Part shown: one piece after another, positions 6,797 through 7,127 of the stretch | How positions within the stretch are numbered: position 1 is the stretch's first letter | How the letters are laid out: the number at the start of each line of letters is the position of its first letter | NCBI GenBank assembly: GCA_943330985.1 | Contig: CALQJV010000057.1 | Location: 1-7,127, forward strand | Length of the DNA stretch: 7,127 nucleotides | Origin: Chitinophaga pinensis | GTDB taxonomy: Bacteria; Bacteroidota; Bacteroidia; M30B66 | Direction: 5' to 3' | Notes under the pieces: generated by a model | What the model was told of the DNA's origin: nothing | The model's input: only the letters and a program-made list of their open reading frames with translations | The model's database searches: none | Made by a program: the position numbers and the translations under genes

Positions 6797-7127
6797 TTAA
6801 TTAACTACAAATGTTTTGGATAAATACTTTCCATTTGCACACATTTTAAAAACATACATTCCTGGATTTAAACAACTCACATCTACATACCATTGCTCGT
6901 CATTTATGATGTTGCTCATAACTAATAATCCAGATGTATCATATATATAGAAGGATGAATGATTCAAGGATACTGCGCTTTGAATATTTAAAAATTTATC
7001 TGTAGGATTGGGAAATACATGAAAATAAATTTCAGGCTTTATATTGCTCATCGAACTAGGCGAATCGAGCCATTTTGCTAAAAACATATCTTCATACCCC
7101 ATGCTTAGGTATTGATTTCCAATTGAA
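6797..7127 (-). CDS. T9SS cargo protein, C-terminal part only (start beyond window edge)
   Basis: About 110 codons are visible and the frame stays open to the right edge: the codons upstream of the Met at 7102-7100 read SIGNQYLS without a stop, so that Met is internal. The visible part ends a repeat region (GNQYLS, then EDMFLAKW, resembling the end of a beta-propeller or SBBP repeat). It then passes through a linker into a type A T9SS sorting domain of about 75 residues: FPNPTDKFLNIQS, YIYDTSGLLV, and a closing NPGMYVFKM followed by LSKTFVVN. The protein is therefore expected to be secreted through T9SS; the signal peptide would be outside the window. It lies 143 bases upstream of a second T9SS gene on the same strand. 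The function of the missing N-terminal part is unknown. Confidence 0.88.
   Translation of the reverse strand, partial: SIGNQYLSMGYEDMFLAKWLDSPSSMSNIKPEIYFHVFPNPTDKFLNIQSAVSLNHSSFYIYDTSGLLVMSNIINDEQWYVDVSCLNPGMYVFKMCANGKYLSKTFVVN

Noticed and set aside
6797..7102. Start of the right-hand T9SS gene at the Met at 7102
   Set aside because: The frame is open upstream to the window edge and the preceding residues continue the repeat pattern; a sorting domain without signal peptide or cargo domain would make no sense.

Overview
The window is AT-rich DNA from a member of the phylum Bacteroidota, most likely a flavobacterium-like or related free-living lineage. Three things point there: two genes end in type IX secretion system (T9SS) C-terminal sorting domains; one intergenic promoter matches the Bacteroidota -7 element TAnnTTTG; and gene starts generally lack strong Shine-Dalgarno sequences. 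The species cannot be named from the sequence alone.

Layout. Positions 1-1413 (minus strand) hold the first 471 codons of a GH57-type glycoside hydrolase of the DUF3536 kind; its C-terminus lies beyond the left edge. A 311-base divergent intergenic region (1414-1724) follows, with a good promoter for the plus strand. Positions 1725-5012 form a tightly packed plus-strand operon of four genes: a twelve-repeat TPR protein, a ComA-family phosphosulfolactate synthase, a single-domain rhodanese, and shikimate dehydrogenase (aroE). The first two genes overlap by ATGA and the other junctions are 1 and 3 bases, so the four are almost certainly co-transcribed. The operon meets a minus-strand gene (5016-6653) tail to tail with only 3 bases between stop codons. 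That gene encodes a secreted beta-propeller with a T9SS sorting domain. Upstream of it, across 143 bases, is the 3' end of a second T9SS cargo gene (6797-7127), whose start is beyond the right edge.

How the genes may work together. ComA condenses phosphoenolpyruvate (PEP) with sulfite. Rhodanese chemistry can release sulfite from thiosulfate, and the shikimate pathway, in which AroE acts, also draws on PEP. The operon therefore places a sulfonate-forming enzyme between a sulfur-transfer protein and an aromatic-biosynthesis enzyme. Whether this is a real pathway, for example towards sulfolactate or the sulfonolipid precursors known in Bacteroidota, or only a conserved housekeeping arrangement cannot be settled here. 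The ComA-containing operon is the most interesting part of the window. No mobile elements, CRISPR arrays, tRNA or rRNA genes were seen.
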